Shown here one piece after another: positions 33,177-45,731 of a stretch of DNA of 64,000 nt. The notes beneath the pieces are model-generated. The model was not told the DNA's origin. It worked only from the letters and a program-made list of their open reading frames with translations, and searched no databases. How positions within the stretch are numbered: position 1 is the first letter of the stretch; each line of letters begins with the position of its first letter. Location: assembly GCF_000143415.4 (NCBI RefSeq), contig NW_003314276.1, positions 2,562,184 through 2,626,183 on the forward strand, given 5' to 3'. The stretch comes from Selaginella moellendorffii (lineage: Eukaryota; Streptophyta; Lycopodiopsida; Selaginellales; Selaginellaceae). The position numbers were made by a program, and so were the translations under genes.

Positions 33177-36100
33177 ATTTGGTATTTGAGCCTTTTCCTC
33201 AGTTCTAGCAAAGGATAGAGGTGGATTGCTAGGAGATGGCAAAGGCAAGGTATAAATGAACCAAGGTAGAGATGGAATCTCCTCAAGAGCTAGAGCCTCC
33301 GGTCAAACAAAAGGCTACGAATGAGCAATCCTTGCATGAGGAGGACTCTAGTGAGGAAACTTCCAAACAGGAGTTCAGTGGTGAGGTTTAGTTGTCCAAG
33401 GCTTGATTGGACATTCTAGAAGGACAATTAGCTCAGACAAATGCCCTGTTGGAGACTCTCGTACGCAAGCTAAAGGGTCATGAGAAGTGAAAGAAAAAAC
33501 GAAAGACTGTAGATGCTAGCAATGCAGAAGGCGTGGACCTTTTAGCGAGGACTGAGGCGGAACCGAATAAGGTTGAATAAACCGAAGTGGAATCAGTCCC
33601 TCAAGCAGTTCCCAAGTACAAACCAAAGCCTCCACTGGTTTTCAAGAGTGTGAATGACTATAAGGTGGTGGAGGATTGGTTTTACGATATGGAGGATTAC
33701 TTCTGAGCGTTGCAGTTACCAAGCTCAAAGAAGGTCCTATGTGTAAAACCATACTTAGCAGATAATGCCAAGTCTTGGTAGAGAACAATAGAGGCAAATG
33801 AAGGACCAGTGGCCACTTGGGAAATGATGAAGGTGAGGATCCACGTGACTTACGTACCTCCAAATGCTATTCTGCACCTAAGGGATGAGTTGAGTAGGCT
33901 GAAGCAGACTAGAACCATTCAAGTATGTAAATGGGTTTATGGCAAAGAGGATACTTGTCACGGATATGGGAGATATGGATGTGTTCCATGCCTTTATATC
34001 AGGCTTGCAAACCTGGGCTCGCGGCAAGATGATGCATTGAAACCCGACCAACTACAAAGAAGTGTTGGATGGAGCTATCAAGGTGCATTTCAATGATAAC
34101 CTGCGAAAAGGGAACACAACGGCGTCGGGTCCATGTTTAGCAAAGGGGCCAAACCAAAGGGGACATATGGCAAAGGAAAATCAGAGAGAGTTCTCTAAAA
34201 ATGAGTCCTCAGGGTTCTGAAAAGGCAGATCCGGTGGCCAGCAAGCAAGTACATAGGGGAGTCAAGTGAAAAGAGACAAACACACGAATAAAAAGATCAG
34301 ATCTACTAGTAACATGGGAAACAATATATGTTTCAATTGCAGTGAAGTGGGACACTTTTCAAGGGAATGCCCATACCCGAAGAAGGCTAGAGCCAATATA
34401 AGCATTAAGTCGAGTGAAATCCAAATTGAAGTATGTGATCCAATTCCTAGTTCAAAGTTACTCATTACACGAGAAACTTTGATAAAGAGTCGTTCGCCAC
34501 ATCTACTAACCCTCCAAGGGAAGCTTGGAAGTAGCTTTGTTAAGATCTTTATTGACACGGGTGCTTCGGATAATTTTGTGGTTGTAAACATAGTTTGACA
34601 AGTCAGACTAATGGTGCAACGGCTGGGTGAACCAAGAACTATAAAGTTTATTCAAAGTAGCCAAAGCACTAATGAGGTACTTCAACGAGCAAAAGTCGAA
34701 GTAGGGACATGGAAAGTAAATATGGATTTCACCATGTTGGACATGTGTAGCGCATGTGATCATGGGATGAGATTTAGATATATTGTCACCGTGAATCCTT
34801 GGAACCTTGGGGGATAAATAGGGATAAAATAACCATTAAGGGCTTTCTCATCAAGCAATTTCCCCTTTTCAAGTTGGCTTAAGAGGAGAGAAATAAAGTG
34901 CGCTATATGTGGTATTGGAGAAATGGCATGAGTTCGATTCCCATTGATTAGTGGCTACTTAAAAATATAATATACCCTTGAGCAAGAACTTTTAGAGACA
35001 CCAAAAGGCCACTTCTTATTCTCCACTAGTACCAATCAAAGCTCCGCAAAGGTTATTATGTTTAAGGCTATATTCCTACCCTTAAATTTGAAATCATACA
35101 TATTATGCATTCATGCATACATCCTTTCTCTCGTGTGGAATATCCATGGATAAAGGTATCCACTCTAGGACTGTAGTACAGGTGGATGACTAGTTGCCTC
35201 ACATGGAATAGTTGGTCTACACAATGAAAGGATTGGTAGATTTAATGCAGAAATGGAGGTGTTAGTTCCCCTTAGCTCAATCGAGGTTGTTAGTTAATGG
35301 TCAATAGTCAATGAAGACATTGACATCTCTCGAGGGGGAGGGTGAGTGTAGCATACCTAATCAAGGTTGTTAGTCAATAGTCAATAGTCAATGAGGACAT
35401 TGACATCTTTCGAGGGGGAGGGTGAGTGTAGGGCATGTGATCATAGGATGAGATTTGGATATATTATCACTATGGATCCTTAGAACCTTGGGGGATAAAA
35501 TAGCCACTAAGGGCTTTTTTATCAAGCAATTGCCCTTTTTTTAGTTAGTTTAAGGGGAGAGAGATAAGGTGCACTACAACATAGCTGGTTTTGATGTAAT
35601 CTTCGGGATGGATTGGTTCAATCGGTTCGCGGTAGCCTTGCATAGACAAGGTAAGAACCTTGTGGTACTGGCGAATACCCGAGGAGAACGATCCAGGGTG
35701 GAAGCATAGGATCTAAAGGTAGGGCAATGTAAGGCCAAAGACTCCAACCTGAACCTGGTGTCCTTGAAAGGACAATTTATTAAAGGAACTAAGGTAGCAT
35801 TTTTGTGCTTACTCTTGGTAAGGAGTGACAAAAAGATAAGAATAAAAGAAATGTCTTAAGTGATCCAATGGGTGTGGGACCAATTCCAAGATACCATGCT
35901 AGAGGAGCTACCAGCAGGGTTAACCCCCGAACGACTAATAAAACATAAGATCGAGCTAGTCAAGGGTGCTAAGGTGGTGATTCGTCCCTCCTATCAGTTG
36001 AATAAAAAGGAACTCGAGGACCTCAACACCAACTTGAGGAGTTGGTAGAAAAAGGGTATATTAGGTTTAGGAAGTCACCGTATGGTGCATTAGTGTTATT

Positions 36101-37800
36101 TGTGAAAAAGAAAGATGAATCTATACGCATGTGCATAGACTACCAGTTGCTTAACAAGTATACAAAGAAGAATAAATACCCTTTACCAAGGATTGAGGAT
36201 CTGTTTGATAGGTTAGGAAAAGTGAAATACTTTTCAAGGATTGACATGGGGTCAGGATACTACTAGAGCAGGGTAGTAGAGGAAGATATTGAGAAAACAA
36301 CCTGTCGGACAAGGTATAGAAGCTTCGAGTTTTTAGTGATGCCCTTTGGGTTATGCAATGCTCCAACAACATTCTCAGCATTAATGATCCATATTTTTGT
36401 ACCCTATCTGGATTATTTTGTGATTATCTACATTGACGACATCTTAATATATAGCAAGATGCTAGAGGAGCATGCCGAACACTTGACGAAGGTGTTTGAG
36501 AAACTAAAGGAACACTAGCTATATGCTAAAGAGAGCAAATGTGACTTTGCTCAACAAGAGGTAAAGTTTCTTGGGCATGTGATGGGCAAGGATGAGCTCA
36601 AGGTGGGCCCTGAGAAAGTCCAAGCAATCTAGGAATGGGAACAACTATTGAATGTACATGAGTTAAGGACATTCTGAGTAAGGATTTTGAGGTAGAAATA
36701 AATGCTTCAGACTTTGCATTAAGTATAGTGTCAAAGCAAAATAACCATTTAATAGCGTTCTTCTTGAAAAAGTTGGACAAAGATCAGCAAAAATGGCCTA
36801 TCCACATGAAGGAATTGTTTGTGGTGGTCAAGGCACTCAAGGAGTGGTGACACTACCTTGGGAGACACTTCAAAGTTTACACAGAGAATGTGGCAATAAA
36901 ACACTTTTTGTCACAACCAAACTTGATAGGGAAACAGGGTCAGTGGGCCAATATTTTTGCTGAGTTTGATTATGAGATTCTGTATAAACCTGGGAAGAGC
37001 AACATCGTGGTGGATGCTCTAAGTCAAAAAACGAGCTTGAAGTTAGCTATATCTAACGCGACAGAAACCCTTTGGGATGATGTGCGGATAGCATGTGAAA
37101 ACAATGGTCTAGCACAAGAAGTGTTGCTGAGGAACCAAAGGATGTCCAAGACTATGTAAAGACATGTCCAACATATCAGCAGGTCAAATTTGTGACTAAA
37201 GCTAATAGGGACTTGTTACAAAGCATCCCAATTCCAGATCGTCCATGAAAATGTCTTACAATGGACTTCATCACGGGACTCCCCCCAAGTAAGGGGTTTG
37301 ATGCGATATTCGTGGTGGTGGACCAATTTTCAAAGATGGCACATTTCATATCCACCACAATGGAAGTGGATGCGGAAGGTGTGGCAAAGCTATTCTTCGA
37401 ACAAGTGGTCCGAGTGTGGGGAAGGCCAAAAGAGATTATCTCAAATCGAAATAAAATCTTCACCAGTAGGTTCTGGAGAACTCTCTTAGAACAGTATCGC
37501 ACCAAATTGAAATTTAGCAAACCCTATCAGCCACAAACAGGTATTGAGTATTAAGTTAAGTTTGATGGCACTAACACTTCTTGACAGATGGACAAACGGA
37601 AAAAGTGAATAGGAAGCTGGAGGATTATTTGCGATGCTATGTCTCCGGAGACTAGACTAATTGGGTAAGTCATTTGTGACTTGCAGAAATGTGCTATAAC
37701 AACTCACCACACTTGAGTATCAAGATGAGTCCATGGGAAGTCATCAATGGGCGAGCTATTGAAGGTCCTGTGCTATTTTGAGAAATTGAGCAATGTCATA
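33177..37800 (+). pseudogene. Family A chromovirus copy 2: gag, protease, RT, RNase H, integrase
   Basis: Gag is at about 33236-34260. A CCHC knuckle, CFNCSEVGHFSREC, lies near 34338, and a protease, FIDTGASDNFVVVNI, near 34550-34595. The post-protease segment is split by a TRIM (34746-35578) and resumes as AGFDVIFGMDWFNRF at 35583. RT is at 35870-36520 with an intact YIDDILIYS box. RNase H is at about 36690-37000 and the integrase core at 37261-37554 (MDFITGLPPSKGFD), where the second acidic motif reads SNRN instead of SDRD. The integrase zinc finger is deleted near 37155. Many stops are present. The chromodomain is missing before the LTR at 37801. Confidence 0.8.
34746..35578 (+). mobile_element. 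TRIM family B, copy 1, inside pol of family A
   Basis: LTRs at 34746-34907 and 35427-35578 (162 and 152 bp, TGTAGCGCA...GCRCTAYA) flank a non-coding interior of about 520 bp. A primer-site-like TGTGGTATTGGAG follows the left LTR, and a polypurine tract, CGAGGGGGAGGGTGAG, precedes the right LTR. That tract is present twice because of a local duplication. Flanks are acatg and acata, a 5-bp TSD with one change. The insertion splits the host reading MDFTMLDM / AGFDVIFGMDW, proving it arrived after the chromovirus. Confidence 0.85.
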
Positions 37801-38526
37801 TGTTGGGACTCGAAGGCGCACTGAAGGTAAGCTAATTAGCATGGGTTAGCTAGGTCAACCAGGTGTAGGGAACTACGCCCAACTCCCTGTAGGGATATCA
37901 AATCTGTAGATGTATTCTACGAAGGTTGGGTTCAAGTCCTAACTTACTAGTAAAGCAAGGCTAGGTTCAAGTCCCATCCTCATACTAGGGTGTGGTGAGG
38001 GAAGGGGTATAAGGGCACCTATATTCCATTGTCATGGGCTCTTGGCCGGGGAGGGTAACTTATGCACACCGCTAAGTGAGGGGATGCCCCCAGAGACATG
38101 GTCAACAAGTTGTAGGATTAATAAAAGATATTCGATGTGGGTATTGAACTTCTTCTATGGGTGATGGAGTTGTAAGGAACCAACTCCTCAAAGTGTCGAA
38201 TGCTAAAGGATCCCCGAAACCATGACTGGAATGATAAAGAGTTCATCGGATGAGACTGAGTCCGAGATCGAGTCTGAGACTGACTCTAAGACCGAGTTCA
38301 AGATCGAGTCCGAGACCAAATTCGAGACCAAGTCCGAGATCCAAGATCGGGTCTGAGACCGAGTCCAAGGTTGAGTCCGAGACAGAGTCCGAGGTCGGGT
38401 CCTAGATCAAGTCCGAAATCAAGTTTGAGACTGAGTCTGAAGTTGAGTTTGAGATTGAGTCCAAGACCGAGTCCAAATACTAATACAGGTTGTGGGGTGA
38501 AAGCCTAGAGCATGTGTCTTCCGAGG
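37801..38526 (+). repeat. Truncated family A LTR
   Basis: Starts TGTTGGGACTCGAAGG, like 30781. It includes the GAGTC-type minisatellite (38235-38480) and breaks off in the G-run at 38524-38532, where family C interior sequence begins. The break in a G-run shared with other family A LTRs suggests recombination there. Confidence 0.7.
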
Positions 38527-38532
38527 GGGGGG

Positions 38533-40235
38533 ATTATTTCTTCGATGATGATTATACATTTATCTATCGATGAGATGATTGATGATCTTTCATGATAATT
38601 AGTTGTTCTCTTTGATAATGTAAACTCCTGACTTGGACTTCCTGGGAGGTCACCTTTCATAGGCCCTTTCCCTCTATATTGAAACCCTATGGATCGTCTC
38701 TCGAGTCGTTCCCTTTAGTTGCTTACAATCCACTATGCTTCCCTAAAAATTCACGCCCTCATGAATGGAAACTGAGAGCCACAACTCTCTTGACACCTTA
38801 CCCCTTGGGTCGAGCCTAGCGGGAGCAAACTAGATTAGCCAGATGTCAATCAACATGTGGTGTGATTCCACTCTCTTGACACCCTACCCCTTGGGTCGAG
38901 CCCAGTGGGAGTAAACTAGACTAGCTAAATGTCAATCAACATGTGGTGTGATTCCTCTAGCCAACCAACAGAGTCAGACCTGAGACCCCTCTGATACCAA
39001 ATGTAAGCTCATAAGTTTAGACTTCCCGGAAGGTTACCCAGCACAATACTATTCAAACCCAAAGACACTTAACCCAAGTATCCCAAGACCTTTAACCAAT
39101 TAGAAAAGGAGGTGCACTTTTATTCATGGGCCCTTTCCCTTTATATTTGAACCCCATAGATCGTCTCTCGAGTTGTTCCTTTTAGTTGCTTACAGATAGC
39201 TTTTGGCTTTTTACATTACTATATGTTCTTTGTGATTTGTTTTGGATTGATCTTTTAGATTTGAAACATTAGAAGGATGTTGTTGACTCTTACTTAAAAC
39301 ACTTAAGTTCATTAGTATTATTGACTAGGATCTAATCAAATTGACTAATGTGATATTTGGCATGAATATTGTGTTTGTTAGTCTTTGCAACATTCCTTCT
39401 ATTTTGTTGATTGTTGTTATAGTTGGTTCTACTAAATTGAATGTTATTTCCTTTAAGTGATACATTCGTGAATATTTTCCTTATCCGTCAATGATACTTT
39501 ATATTCTTTTAGTTGTTTTTTGTATAGATGGTAAATCCTATGTTTTCCAAATTATGATGATCTTGGTGGTTCCTATACTATAATTCTAGTTTATTGGATG
39601 ATAACTTTCTTGGAATACTTTTGTGTTCTAATCTAAAATTTATTTACTAATAATTTAGTCTCTTAGATATCATTGTCTTTGACTTTGATATTGTCCATTT
39701 ATTGATCTTTGGGTTTTGGCCAATATAGACAGACTAGCTTCGACACTTTATATGCATGGTGAAATCTTTAGTTATGGGGTAGCTACTGTAAACTGATCAC
39801 ATCAACCTCTTTGTCGATATTCGTTATTTCATTTAAAAAAATGTGACCTTGTAAACAACTCTCACTATATTTATAGTATTCTATCTAAACTTTACCAACA
39901 GATTTGGTTTCTTTGCTCATGAGGGTTAGGGCCTTTGGCTTCTCTCCTTATATTCCTGTAGGTAGGGGTGTATCACACTTTTGTAAACTAGGTGACACCT
40001 AGAGTAGCAAGGGTGGCTAACTCTATTGGTCATTTCCTTGTCGGCAATAGCTGGAAGGTGTCTAAGTTGGTAGTGCATTTGCGTTAGACAAAGATGTTAC
40101 TTTAACTCATTAAAGTTGGTGCATTTTTCATAAAGTGTGAATACTGTGAACTTTTTCTGGAGTTATTTCCTTGGCGGTATTCTATACTAGAGTATGCATC
40201 AACGAGGACATCAATCTTCCCTAAGATGGGGAGAG
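38533..40235 (+). other. Family C interior, left copy (non-coding)
   Basis: Parallels 42215-43617 throughout, for example ttagttgttctctttgataa against 42280, and the gggttrgggcctytrrcttctct block at 39925 against 43103. It ends in a polypurine-like tract just before the LTR at 40236. No protein is recognisable. It carries TRIM-A copy 2 at 38619-39194, which is absent from the parallel copy. Confidence 0.65.
38619..39194 (-). mobile_element. TRIM family A, copy 2
   Basis: LTRs at 38619-38727 (internally deleted, 109 bp) and 39002-39194 (193 bp), with a non-coding interior partly duplicated around 38866-38930. On the minus strand the primer site TTTGGTATCAGAGGGGTCT adjoins the right LTR. Flanks are gataa and gatag (TSD with one change). 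The parallel family C interior at about 42288 (ctctttaataacttatggc) is the uninterrupted site. Confidence 0.88.
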
Positions 40236-41354
40236 TGTCACAAATGTGATTTCGAGTATCGAAAGCTACCTTTCAGTTAGTCCTTTTAAATATTCTTTCT
40301 TTACTGCCACGACAATACGAAGTTGGTATTGCTGGATCTTTTATCAATCTCCTCCTAAGGTAGCTAAGAAACTAGTCAATGGTTGTGTACTTAAATCAAA
40401 TAAACATAAGGTAAGAACTTTATGTGTTTCTTGCTAAGCATAATTGGCCTAGTTTGAGAAACTCTTGTTATTCGCTTGCACTTGCTAGTGTTCAAAACCC
40501 CCATGATATTGAGTTTTGTCCCTCAATATTCATTAGATGATAGCTTACGTGTCTGCCAAACACCCTCATTATGATGCACCTTGTGTTAGTTCCATTCAGT
40601 CCTAATTGCTACTTATAAAAAGTGTCTAGATTTGCTAATTTAGCATATTTATGGAATGTAAAGATTGTCTTAAACACAATGGTGTTTGTCCCATACCCAA
40701 ATTCACAATCTAACACCATTAAATATTTAGTAAGTTTTGAGTTAGTCCTAGATATTAACTCCTAATACTAAAGATGGCTAAAAGTGAAAGCCCAAAGCAT
40801 GCATTCCTCAAGGGGCTATAGGGGGTTCTAAATGTATAGTAGGGATAGTAGGTAGATCGGGCATGGCCGACCAACCTAAGGCATAATCTAGCTCTCGCTT
40901 ACATACCTATCTTTATTTTGTGTCTATCTTATGTCTAAGCCCAAGTTCCACACCATGCTAACTGGTGGAGTACCCATATCCTTATGTTAGGCCACTAGTA
41001 TGCTGAAATAGTGCCAAACTCTTTTGGCTTTGTTTTGCGTGTTGATCTTTGCATTGGGGTGTTGGATACTCTAGGACTGTTCCAAGTCACTTTGTGTTCC
41101 AGTCTCTTTACTCCTTGGGTTGTACACTCGAGAGTTGCTCCATGCTCCAGTTCCGTCACTTCTTGGTTCCATGCTTAGGAGTTTGGCTTTATTCTTTCAT
41201 TCAGTGGCCCAAGGCTCTTAAACTCAAGTTCTGCACCACTGCCTTTTGGATATATAGTATATAACACGTAGCATATAAAGGGTTCAAGTTCCACTTTGTG
41301 GTTATCCTATAGTAAATCACTATATAATAAAAGGTGAAAACCACTTGCACTACA
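40236..41354 (+). repeat. Family C LTR, middle copy
   Basis: 1119 bp, TGTCACAAATGTGAT...TTGCACTACA. A purine-rich ctaagatggggagag precedes it, as expected for the position before a 3' LTR. It is also followed by another family C interior, so it acts as the shared LTR of an interior-LTR-interior-LTR run. Confidence 0.75.
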
Positions 41355-43617
41355 GAGATGCCTTATCATTGACATTGTTGATATTGAGATTTGAGTGAGA
41401 TGAGATGTCTCTCTATATGATTAATATTGATTTTCATTAGTCTTGATGCAAATAGTGTTGATACTTAACCTGTAGCTTTGTGTTATTAGCATTTATGCAT
41501 TTGCTCATTAGTAACTATGTTAGCGTTCAAACAAACTGAGTAGCAAGTTGAGTTATCTGGTTTTTAAATGAGATTGTTTAGTAGGGGTTAAGCTTTGAGC
41601 TTTTCTTTAAAAAGTGATATAGTTATGGACTATGCTAACTTTACAAAAAAAAGAATTAGTGATCGATATTGAAGATGTTGATTCCTTGTTAGAATTGAAT
41701 TGGGGATATATCAATTGTTAATGATTCTTTTTGTGTTTGTTATGAAATGAGTTATGTCTTGCTATAAATAAATCCATAGAGGATCAATTTAGTGGTCACT
41801 TGTTGAGCATAGCTTTATTATGCTTGGATTTTGCATTGATGCAAAAATGCTCTTCATTAGCTTTACATTATAAAGTTTAGTTTATGAATGTTTTAAAGAG
41901 GATATTATGGGTTGTACCAAGAGGTCTTCTTTTGCATTGAAGTTATTTCATATGAGATTCATGATCATTGTTAGGCAAAACTTGGCTATAAGTTTCTTCG
42001 AGCTTTTGGTTCTTTAAATTTTATGTTCATTGTATTATTTGTTAGAAGTTGTTGGCAAAAGCATTTTTGGCACATTAGCTTTAATATTAAAGTTAGGATT
42101 TGCATATGGCAATTATTGATGATGAATGACTATCATCTTGGGATAGTTGATTGTTCTCGTTAATAGTTTTGTTTAGTTGTTGTTAGTGGTGAATGATTTG
42201 CTATTATTTGGGATGGTAGATTGTTTATTCAACAATGATTATGCATCTTTCTATCGATAGAATGATCTTTTATAATAGTTAGTTATTCTCTTTAATAACT
42301 TATGGCTTTTTGCATTACCACATATTTTTTATGATTTTCTTTGGATTAATCTTTTAGTTTTAAGATATTAGTAGGATGTTACTAACACTTGCTTAAGCAA
42401 CTTGAGTTCCTTAGTATGGTTGACTGGGATTTATTCAAATTGGATAGTGTAATAGTTGGCATAAATGAGTGTTTGTTGGTCTTGCCACATTCATTCTGTT
42501 CTGTTAATTATTGTTATGGTTAGTTTTGATAGATTGGATGTTATTTCCTTTGAATAATACATTTACGAGCATTTTTCTTGCCAGTCGATGATATTTTGGG
42601 TTCTTTGAGTTATTTTATATAAATTATTTAGCATGCTATTTACAATCTTTGATAGTTATGTTTTATCATTAAGTTTTCTTGATGATCTTCTTGATGATAC
42701 TCTTGATGATACACTTGCTATTTAATTTTGTTGGATGGTTAATCCTCTAATCTTAATCTTTAAAAATCTTGGTGGTTTCTGTACTCTAATAGTCATTTAT
42801 TGGATGATAATTTATTTGGAACACTTTTGTATTCTAATTTAAGATATTCACTGATAATTAAGTCTCTAAGAAATCATTGATATTGTCCATTTCTTGATCA
42901 TTGGGTTTGGGCCAATATATGCAAACTGGCTTCAACACTTTGTGTGCATGGTGAAATCTTTAGTTATGGGGTAGTTACTATCGATTGGTCACATCATTCT
43001 TTATTTTTGTTTTGAAAGGGCATGACCATGTAAATAACTCTAACTATCTATTTACAGTAGTCTATTTAAATCTGAATGATATGTTTAGTTTCTTTGCTCA
43101 TAAGGGTTGGGGCCTCTAACTTCTCTCTCTATGTCCTTATGTCCAGGGGTGTATCATACTTTTGTAAGCTGGATGACACCCAAAGCAACAAGGTGGTTAA
43201 CTCCATTGGTCATTTCCTTGTTGGCAATGGCCAAAAGGTGTTTGAGTTGGTAGTGCATTTGTGTTACAAAAAGAAGTTATCTCTTAATTCATTTAAGTTG
43301 GTGTATTTCTATAAGCTCCTTGAATTTAGACTTCCTAGAATGTCACCCAACTTAGTATTATTCAAACCCAAGGACACTTAACCCCAAATATCCCAAGACC
43401 CTTAACTAATTGAAAACGAAGGTACACTCTTATTTATGGGCCTTTTCCCTCTATATTTGAACCCTTATGGATTGCCTCTTGAGTCGTTCCCTTTGGTTGT
43501 TTACAATTTCTCACAAAGTGTGAATACTGTGAATTTTTTCTGGAGTTGTCCCTTTGTGGTGTTCTAAACTAGAGTATGTATTGACAAGGACATTAATCTT
43601 TCTTAAGGGGGGGAGAG
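41355..43617 (+). other. Family C interior, right copy (non-coding)
   Basis: The first 850 bp (41355-42210) have no parallel in this window; the rest parallels 38533-40235. It ends with the polypurine tract TTAAGGGGGGGAGAG at 43603-43617. A short frame at 43076-43381 runs into the solo LTR and shows no known motif. Lack of gag or pol suggests a non-autonomous element. I saw no clear tRNA-Met primer site after 41354. Confidence 0.6.
43310..43505 (-). repeat. Solo LTR of TRIM family A
   Basis: 196 bp, TATAAGCTCC...TTGTTTACA, matching the family A TRIM LTRs. It is flanked by a perfect TSD, atttc, at 43305-43309 and 43506-43510. The parallel copy near 40118 (gcatttttcataaagtgtg) is the empty site. 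It arose by LTR-LTR recombination of a full TRIM. Confidence 0.9.
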
Positions 43618-44548
43618 TGTTGCAAATGTGACTACAAGTATCAAAAGTTATTTATTGGTTAGTCCTTTTAGATATTCTTTCTTTAAGCTATTGGCTTGGC
43701 TCTTAGTTCTTTTATGCTCTATCTTGCACTGATTTGACAAGAACCCTCATATATTAAGAGTCCCTCAATATCGCCAGATGATAACTTACCGTGTCTACCA
43801 AACACCCTCACTATCATGCACCTAATGTTAGTACCATTCGGTTCCAATTGTTATTTATGGAAATTGTCTTAATTTGGCATATCTATAGAATATAAAGATT
43901 GTCCTAAACACAATAGTGTTTGTCCCATACCCAAATTCATAATCTAGCACCATTTCAGATTTAATAAGTTTTGAGCTAGTCTCAGAAATTAACTCCTCGT
44001 ACTAAAGATGGCTAGAGGGTTCACAATATATAGTAGGGATAGTGGGTAGATTGGGCATGATATAGTTTAGCTCCTGCTTGCATGCTTGTCCTTATTCTAT
44101 GTCTAACTTAGGTTTAAGCCCAAATTCCATTCCATGTTAGCTGGTGGAGTATTGATATCCTTGCATTAGGCCACTAGTATGCTAAAGTAGTGCCAAACTC
44201 TGTTTGGCTCCGTTTTACACGCTAGTTTTGGCATTGAGATGTTACATGCTTTAAGACTATTCCAAGTCACTCTGTGCTCCTATCCCTTTGCTCCTTGGGC
44301 TAAACGCTCAAGAGTTGCTCTGTGCTCCAATTCCATCACTTCTTGGCTCCATGCTTAGAAGTTTGGCTTTATTCCTTCATTCAGTAGCCTAAGGCTCTGA
44401 AACTCAAGTTCCACTCCATTGTCCTTGGGGACACGTGGCATATGGCATGTGGTATATGACACATGGCATATGAAGGGTTTAGGTTCTGCTTCGTGGTTAT
44501 CCTATAGTAAATCACTAGAGGATAAAGGGTGAAATCATGTGCACTACA
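43618..44548 (+). repeat. Family C LTR, right copy
   Basis: 931 bp, TGTTGCAAATGTGAC...GTGCACTACA. It abuts gcaagttcgac, the start of a family A chromodomain segment, as at 30377. Confidence 0.75.
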
Positions 44549-44890
44549 GCAAGTTCGACAGGCCTTATGAAATTGAGGCTCAAATTAGTAAAGTGGCTTA
44601 CCACCTCTAACTTTCTCAAGAGATAGAAAAAATATACTTTATGTTCCATGTGAACTTAGTTAAACCGTACTTTGAAGATCTACTTCACAAGGACCAAGTA
44701 AGACCTTTATCCAAGGGGAAGAGGAATACAAGGTCAAGGCCATCCTCAATGCTTGTAAGAGTAAGTGATAAAGACACAAGGTAAGGGAGTTCTATATGAA
44801 GTGGAAAAGATTTCCTTATTGCGAAGCAATATAGGAAACGGAGGAGAACCTAGCGAACGCGAGATCTAGTGAAAAAGTAAAACCCTATGT
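44549..44890 (+). pseudogene. Family A chromodomain fragment, second copy
   Basis: Reads like 30378-30740: a FDRPYEIEAQISKVAYHL-like stretch, FHVNLVKPYFEDLLH, then a degraded chromodomain. It shares the LTR-to-chromodomain junction with the first copy, so the block was duplicated. Confidence 0.65.
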
Positions 44891-45079
44891 ACTTATATAA
44901 AGTTCAATTAAAGTATCCATTTGTGAAATTAAGCAATATCATATGTTAGGGCCCAAAGGCACGCCAAAGGTAAGCTAATTAGCATAGGTTAGCTAGATCG
45001 ACCAACCATAAGTAACTATGCCCGACTCCCTGTGGGGATGTCAAATCCGCAGTCGTATACTATGGAGGTTGGGTTCAAG

Positions 45080-45731
45080 TGTAGCACATATGAACATAGA
45101 ATGAGATTTGGATATACTATCACCATAGATCGTTAGAACCTTGGGGGATAAATAGGGATAAAATAACCACTAAGGGCTCTTTCATCAAGCAGTTGCCCTT
45201 TTTCCAGTTGACTTAAGGGGAGAGAGATAGAGTGTGCTAAATGTGGTATTAGAGGAAATAGCATGGGTTCGATTCCCATTTATTAATGGCTACTTAAAAA
45301 ATATAATATACCCTTAAGTAAGGTATATTTCTACCCCTAAATTTGAAATTGTATGTATTATATTTTTCCTTTTAGTGGAGCATCCAGAGACGAAGGTATC
45401 CACAATGGGACTGCGGTATAGGTGAATGATTAGTTTCTTCACATGGGGAACCAGCACCTCCATTTCTACATTAAATCTACCAATCCTTCAATTGTGTAGA
45501 CCAAATATTCCATATGGCTCAATAGGGGTTGTTAGTCAATAGTCAATGAGAATATTGACATATCTAAAGGGGGGGTGAGTGTAGCGATGTGATCAATTTG
45601 GATATATTATCACTATAAATCCTTGGAACCTTAGGGGATAAATAGGGATAAAATAGCCACTAAGGGCTCTCTTATCAAGCAATTGCCCCTTTTTCAGTTG
45701 GTTTAAGAGGAGAGAGATAGAATGTGCTACA
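45080..45731 (+). mobile_element. TRIM family B, copy 2 (complete, perfect TSD)
   Basis: 652 bp; LTRs at 45080-45241 and 45580-45731. TSD tcaag at 45075-45079 and 45732-45736. After the left LTR comes TGTGGTATTAGAGG (primer-site-like), then within 25 bp a tRNA T-arm-like hairpin (see findings). A polypurine tract, aaagggggggtgag, precedes the right LTR. It encodes nothing. It interrupts the family A LTR text ggttcaag/tcccaaccc. Confidence 0.9.

Noticed and set aside
45255-45285. A real tRNA gene at the T-arm-like hairpin
   Set aside because: Only the T-arm is present; no acceptor, D or anticodon arm can be folded around it.
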